DNA of 53,213 bases from TMED14 sp964475135 (lineage in GTDB: Bacteria > Bacteroidota > Bacteroidia > Flavobacteriales > Schleiferiaceae). Each line of letters starts with the position of its first letter. The first letter of the stretch is position 1. Location: assembly GCA_964475135.1 (NCBI GenBank), contig CAYYWL010000011.1, forward strand, positions 1 to 53,213, written 5' to 3'. The position numbers and the translations under genes were made by a program. Below, in pieces: positions 49,282-53,213 of the stretch. The notes beneath the pieces were generated by a model, which was not told where the DNA came from, made no database searches, and saw only the letters and a list, made by a program, of their open reading frames with translations.

Positions 49282-52200
49282 ATGCTTCGATCCGCTACTA
49301 TCGTATTCGTTTTATTGTTCATTGGTGCGGCGCCAATGTGGGCGCAATCGTGGATTCCAATGAAGCCATCTTTGGCCCAACCTGAGTGGGAACAATTGCT
49401 TTGGGCCCAGCCTTGGACGGCGGTTGATGCGGCCTCTGTGGTGCGGGTTCAGCAGACCTACGAACAGTTTCAAAAGAAGAATCCAGATGCGGCAACGACC
49501 TATGCCGACCGGTATTTGAGGGCGTGGGTTCGGCACAATCGGGTGTGGGCCGCGCTGTCAGAATCTACGGGGCACGTTGGCGAGTCCGAAGGCCTCGGAA
49601 CCTGGACGGCCATAGGCCCAACCTATGTGCGCGACGGGCTCAACGTCCCTTCAGGCGAACACGCCAACATCTATACCCTTGCGCTGGCTGGGGGAAGTGT
49701 TCTTTACGCCGGCACTGAGCCTGGTCAAGTATACCGCTCTGTTGACCAAGGCTTGAGCTGGACGCTGACCGCCTTGAATGTTCCTTTTTCGGGCGGAATT
49801 CAAGCGTTGGCTGGCAATCCACTTGACGGTCAAGGAGTATATGCGGCGACCTACGAGGCCATTTACCGTTCGGTGGACGGCGGGGCGACATGGACGTTAG
49901 TTCGTCAGGCGTCAGGCCTGAACCCCAACGAGTTGATTGTGGCCGCTCACGACACCAGCCTCATCTATGCTGCCACGCAAACGGGATTGTTGCGGAGCGG
50001 GAATCGCGGGGCGACCTGGACGACGGTACTCGCGCAACCAACCTACGACGTGAAATTCATGCCGGGCGGAACCCCGGGCCGCACCGTCTATGCACTCGCG
50101 GGCTCAGGCCAAGAACGTGCGGTATTTTACACCTCGCGCAACCATGGTATCGGGTTTACAGCGGCCACCAATGGTTGGTACCAAAGCACCCACCCCAGTC
50201 GAGCGGACCTTGGCGGACGCATCGCGGTCACTCCTGCGGACACCAACCGCGTCTATGCCTACCTCATCGGGGACTCTAAGCCAGGGGACAACGGATTCAT
50301 CGGAATCTACCGTTCCATTGACCGGGGCACCACGTGGACCCTCCCTCGGGGCACAACGGGGGCACCGTACGGCGCTGCTAACCCCAATACCGCCATTGGC
50401 GCTCCGGGATGGACGTACCACCAGGGGTTTTACAATTGTGCGTTAGCAGTTCATCCGACCAATCCTGACGAGCTGCTTATTGGGGGGCTAAGCTTGTGGA
50501 AGTCCACTGACGGAGGCGCCACAGCCGTCGCCATGGCAGGTTATGCCGCAGACAGCGTCCGAATGCACGTGGACATGCAAGATTTTCGTGTTTTTCCGAA
50601 CCCGTCTGGAGGGTTAACTACTTGGATTTCAACCGACGGCGGAATTTACGAAAGCACAGATTTTGTGCAGTCACAGCCGGCCGTGCGCATGGTTGGAATT
50701 CAGGCAACTGAATTTTGGGCCTTGGGTCAGGCGTGGAACGAAGACGTACTGGTCGCCGGGGCCTACCACAACGGCGTGCTTGCCCGTCGTGAGGCCTATC
50801 CGCATGGTATGTTTATGCAACTCGGCGGCGGCGAGCCGCCATCTGGCTACGCTGATCCAATGACGGACGGCCGCGTATACAGTGCTGAAATTGGCGGCGT
50901 GCAGCTCCCGACAGCGCCCAGTGCGAGTACGCCTCCGCAGTACTTCAGCTTTACGGTGTTTCCCAACGAGTCGTACTGGCCGTCAGAGGCGAGTACCATG
51001 GTCTTTGACCCGAGGTCGCCGAGTGAGATGTTGGTCGGAATCGACCACAAACTCATGCGGTCCACCGACGGGGGCCAAAGCTACCAAGTGCTTAAATCGT
51101 TTGGAACGGATGCTACACGCAAGCTAGGCATGGTAGTTCAGGGCTTTCAACAGCCCGAGGTGATTTATGTAGTTCAGCGGCAATCCTGGTCCCCTGTAGT
51201 GCTTCACCGAAGCCTCGATAGTGGCGCCACATGGACGCAAATTACCCTTCCGTCCGGGATAGGAAGCCGTATGGTACTCGCACTAGACCCTGTTCAGGCG
51301 ATGCACGTGGTTGCCGCTTTCCCCGACGCACCCAACGGCCAAAAGGTGTACCGGTCCATCAATGGGGGCCAGCAGTGGATGCCATGGAACTCCCCCGAAC
51401 TCAATAACCAAGAACCCCGATCTGTGGTACGGCTGCATGGCGCTCAATCCGCATGGGCGGTGGGCACGAACCACGATGTGTTCGTGCGATTCGACACGAG
51501 TTCTGCGTGGATTGCGGCGGGTCAAGGCTTGCCGCACCCCATTCAAACCCGGGATATGGCAGTGCACTACGGATTGGGCAAACTTCGCATAGCGACCTAT
51601 GGACGCGGAATGTGGGAGTGCGACCTCCCAAGCTCCATCGTACAGCCATTGGCTCAGCCCATGGTTTCGAAGCGGGCCCAATGGCGAATCGGATGCACGC
51701 CCGACTCGGTGCGCTTTGCCAGTAGAAGCATCGCGTTGAGGGCGGGAACCTCGTTAGCATGGCGCTTCCCTGGCGGGGTTCCTGCGACTTCCACGGCGCT
51801 TCAGCCCTCGGTATTTTATGCCCAGCCAGGGGCCTACACGGCCTGGCTTCGAGTCACCCACCAAGGAGCGGTGGATTCCGCCGCGGTTTCGTTCACCATT
51901 TCGACGCCCACGGGATCTCTGAGCCTTGCGGACTTCGAGGGCAGCATCTTTCCGGACCCCTATCTGTGGACTCAAAGTGAGCCTGGCGGAACCGAGTGGA
52001 GCCGCGCCGAGTGGACAGCCGGAAACCATGCTGCGCGGGCCGACAACTATACCCACGACGCTCAGGGCGCGGTGAGCGACCTCGTCTTCAGCGTGGATCG
52101 GGCATCGTCACCCGAACTACTCCGCTACCACTACGCCTATGCGCCTTATGGGTTTCCGTATTCCGATACGCTGGTAGTTCTAGTAAGCCCAAACTGCGAC

Positions 52201-52701
52201 CTGTCTGCCCCATTGTGGGCCGATACGTTGGGCGGAACCCGACTTCAAACCGCAGCTTCCATGACCAATGGAATGTTTGTGCCGACCAATTCGTCAGACT
52301 GGCGCCAGGATTCGGTTTCATTCACGAGCCCGCTCCTTCAGGCGGCGTTTCAAACGCATCCCCGACTTTATGTCGGATTCCGAAACATCGGTCGCTGGGG
52401 CCAAGCCCTTTATTTAGACAGTTTGGAATTGGTTCGGAACCTATCAATGCCCGAGTCGCGCGCGGCTTCTGCAGTGGAATGGGTGCCGAACCCCGTTTCT
52501 GCGGGTAACGTAGTGCACAGCCGACCCCCGCTGCCTCAAGCTGTCTTGGTAGAATGGTTTACGCCCGCTGGCAAGCGAATAGGGACCTCAGAGGTGGGCC
52601 CGAATGGCGATGTGCGCATTCCTTCGGCGGCACGCGGGGTGCTTCTCTGGCGCGCCGTGGCCAACGATCGCGCTTGGGCGGGGTCTTTGGTGGTGCTTTA
52701 A
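49282..52701 (+). CDS. Large secreted BNR/VPS10-like beta-propeller protein with PKD domain and T9SS-type C-terminus
   Basis: 1139 residues. Signal peptide MLRSATIVFVLLFIGAAPMWAQS. About residues 110-790 contain repeated Asp-box motifs (SVDQGLSWT, SVDGGATWT, SGNRGATWT, SIDRGTTWT, STDGGQSYQ, SLDSGATWT), which indicate sortilin/sialidase-type propellers. A PKD-like domain (about 815-875, WRFPGGVPATSTALQPS) and a jelly-roll domain (about 880-1055, FEGSIFPDPYLWTQS) follow. The C-terminus (VEWVPNPVSAGNVVHS ... SLVVL) looks like a divergent type A sorting domain. No sialidase catalytic set was identified; a structural or adhesive role is plausible. Confidence 0.85.
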   Translation: MLRSATIVFVLLFIGAAPMWAQSWIPMKPSLAQPEWEQLLWAQPWTAVDAASVVRVQQTYEQFQKKNPDAATTYADRYLRAWVRHNRVWAALSESTGHVGESEGLGTWTAIGPTYVRDGLNVPSGEHANIYTLALAGGSVLYAGTEPGQVYRSVDQGLSWTLTALNVPFSGGIQALAGNPLDGQGVYAATYEAIYRSVDGGATWTLVRQASGLNPNELIVAAHDTSLIYAATQTGLLRSGNRGATWTTVLAQPTYDVKFMPGGTPGRTVYALAGSGQERAVFYTSRNHGIGFTAATNGWYQSTHPSRADLGGRIAVTPADTNRVYAYLIGDSKPGDNGFIGIYRSIDRGTTWTLPRGTTGAPYGAANPNTAIGAPGWTYHQGFYNCALAVHPTNPDELLIGGLSLWKSTDGGATAVAMAGYAADSVRMHVDMQDFRVFPNPSGGLTTWISTDGGIYESTDFVQSQPAVRMVGIQATEFWALGQAWNEDVLVAGAYHNGVLARREAYPHGMFMQLGGGEPPSGYADPMTDGRVYSAEIGGVQLPTAPSASTPPQYFSFTVFPNESYWPSEASTMVFDPRSPSEMLVGIDHKLMRSTDGGQSYQVLKSFGTDATRKLGMVVQGFQQPEVIYVVQRQSWSPVVLHRSLDSGATWTQITLPSGIGSRMVLALDPVQAMHVVAAFPDAPNGQKVYRSINGGQQWMPWNSPELNNQEPRSVVRLHGAQSAWAVGTNHDVFVRFDTSSAWIAAGQGLPHPIQTRDMAVHYGLGKLRIATYGRGMWECDLPSSIVQPLAQPMVSKRAQWRIGCTPDSVRFASRSIALRAGTSLAWRFPGGVPATSTALQPSVFYAQPGAYTAWLRVTHQGAVDSAAVSFTISTPTGSLSLADFEGSIFPDPYLWTQSEPGGTEWSRAEWTAGNHAARADNYTHDAQGAVSDLVFSVDRASSPELLRYHYAYAPYGFPYSDTLVVLVSPNCDLSAPLWADTLGGTRLQTAASMTNGMFVPTNSSDWRQDSVSFTSPLLQAAFQTHPRLYVGFRNIGRWGQALYLDSLELVRNLSMPESRAASAVEWVPNPVSAGNVVHSRPPLPQAVLVEWFTPAGKRIGTSEVGPNGDVRIPSAARGVLLWRAVANDRAWAGSLVVL

Positions 52702-52704
52702 AGA

Positions 52705-53034
52705 TTAGTGGTCTCGCCCCTTTTGAAGCAGTGTTTCAAAAGCTTCGTCCCACGACGGCACGGATTCCGCGTCAGTTCCATAGGATTTGCCGGTGGCGAT
52801 TTTTGGAAACGCCTTCATTGCCTTGAGGTGGGTTTCGCTGCGCAAGTAGTCAAGCATGGCTTCGCGGCTCGACCAGGCTGTGAGCGTGCACTGGTAGTTT
52901 TTGATGCGCCGAACTTCGCAAAACAGATTGCCCTTGGCCTGCTGGGCCTGGCGAAATGAAGGAATGGCTAATGCCCAAAATCGAATGGTACCGACAATCC
53001 CCTTGGGGCGGAGGCCGGTAATGGAGATGTACAT
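52705..53034 (-). CDS. Antibiotic biosynthesis monooxygenase (ABM)-fold protein
   Basis: 109 residues. The dimeric alpha-beta barrel fold of ABM/DUF3291-like proteins is suggested by LTAWSSREAMLDYLRSETHL, followed by KAMKAFPKIATGKSYGTDAE. No cofactor site can be assigned. It lies 15 nt after the 28-residue membrane peptide gene and ends 3 nt from the convergent BNR gene. Confidence 0.65.
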   Translation of the reverse strand: MYISITGLRPKGIVGTIRFWALAIPSFRQAQQAKGNLFCEVRRIKNYQCTLTAWSSREAMLDYLRSETHLKAMKAFPKIATGKSYGTDAESVPSWDEAFETLLQKGRDH

Positions 53035-53049
53035 ACGTTCAGTCGCGGA

Positions 53050-53136
53050 CTAAAACAGATCCCTCAAAAGCAGTGCGGCAAACACAAGGCCTCCCACGAT
53101 TAGTTCGGCGCGGTACTTGGCTAAAAGAGGCTTCAT
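53050..53136 (-). CDS. Predicted 28-residue single-helix membrane peptide
   Basis: ATG at 53136, TAG at 53050. A basic N-terminus (MKPLLAKYRAEL) is followed by one membrane helix IVGGLVFAALLL and a short RDLF tail. It is short, but its placement between a terminator and the ABM gene, and the clean amphipathic-to-hydrophobic layout, suggest a real small membrane protein. No family recognised. Confidence 0.45.
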   Translation of the reverse strand: MKPLLAKYRAELIVGGLVFAALLLRDLF

Positions 53137-53174
53137 GCCGTGAAGATCGGAAAAACTCACCAGCTATTGACAAC

Positions 53175-53202
53175 AAAAAACCCCACCATCACTGGCGGGG
53201 TT
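53175..53202 (-). terminator. Intrinsic terminator of a leftward gene beyond the right edge
   Basis: On the minus strand AACCCCGCC-AGTGAT-GGTGGGGTT (one G-U pair) is followed by a run of six T. It ends transcription of a gene lying to the right of the window and insulates the small membrane peptide gene. Confidence 0.75.
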
Positions 53203-53213
53203 TGTGGGGCTCC

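Overview
The window looks like part of a Bacteroidota chromosome, probably a GC-rich member of the Flavobacteriales or a relative, taken from a draft or metagenome assembly (two 100-N gaps). The evidence is the Bacteroidota -7 promoter element TAnnTTTG in front of many genes, PorW/SprE and several type IX secretion (T9SS) cargo proteins, a GH3-family protein, an acpP-fabF-rnc-pyk cluster, and an F-type ATP synthase operon preceded by a bactofilin and lacking atpD/atpC. Gene density is high, and several convergent pairs overlap at their 3' ends.

Layout. 1-5.3 kb: mutS2 (cut by the left edge) and lysS leftward, then gltX, folB and tRNA-Cys rightward. 5.5-11.8 kb: an AraC-type regulator with a receiver-like N-terminus, an ALDH7-type aldehyde dehydrogenase, a 335-nt AT-rich gene-free stretch, then rpiB-ybeY-mnmG-methyltransferase. 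11.8-21 kb: core metabolism and information genes (holB, pgk, cvpA, pheS, pyk, rnc, fabF, acpP) plus a tandem pair of small lipoproteins. 21-24.3 kb: purN, rnhA, a GH3 protein and an M23-like protein without visible catalytic residues. 24.4-33 kb: porW, bactofilin, atpZ, a small membrane protein, atpB-E-F-H-A-G and a strong terminator. 33-40 kb: a zinc metalloprotease, an NtrY-like kinase, a methyltransferase, an enoyl-CoA hydratase and two tandem YwaF-like membrane proteins. 40-53 kb: a truncated AlkD-like gene, four T9SS cargo proteins, a DUF3445 protein, a TonB-dependent receptor, a flavin-dependent oxidoreductase, an ABM-fold protein and a 28-residue membrane peptide.

Most notable result: the region at 7.9-11 kb looks like the replication origin and centromere of the chromosome. 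The AT-rich spacer (about 62% A+T by hand count) has three exact TTATNCACA DnaA boxes, the last embedded in an 11-bp phased repeat that runs into the rpiB start codon. Three parS palindromes (one perfect TGTTCCACGTGGAACA, two 15/16) lie 1-3 kb to the right in ybeY and mnmG. G+C is visibly lower here than in the flanks.

A second pattern is that eight genes have a TAnnTTTG-like element ending only 4 or 5 nt before the start codon, which implies leaderless mRNAs. A third point concerns the assembly: the first N gap is flanked by a 55-nt exact duplication whose collapse restores an intact lipoprotein gene, so that gap is probably artificial.
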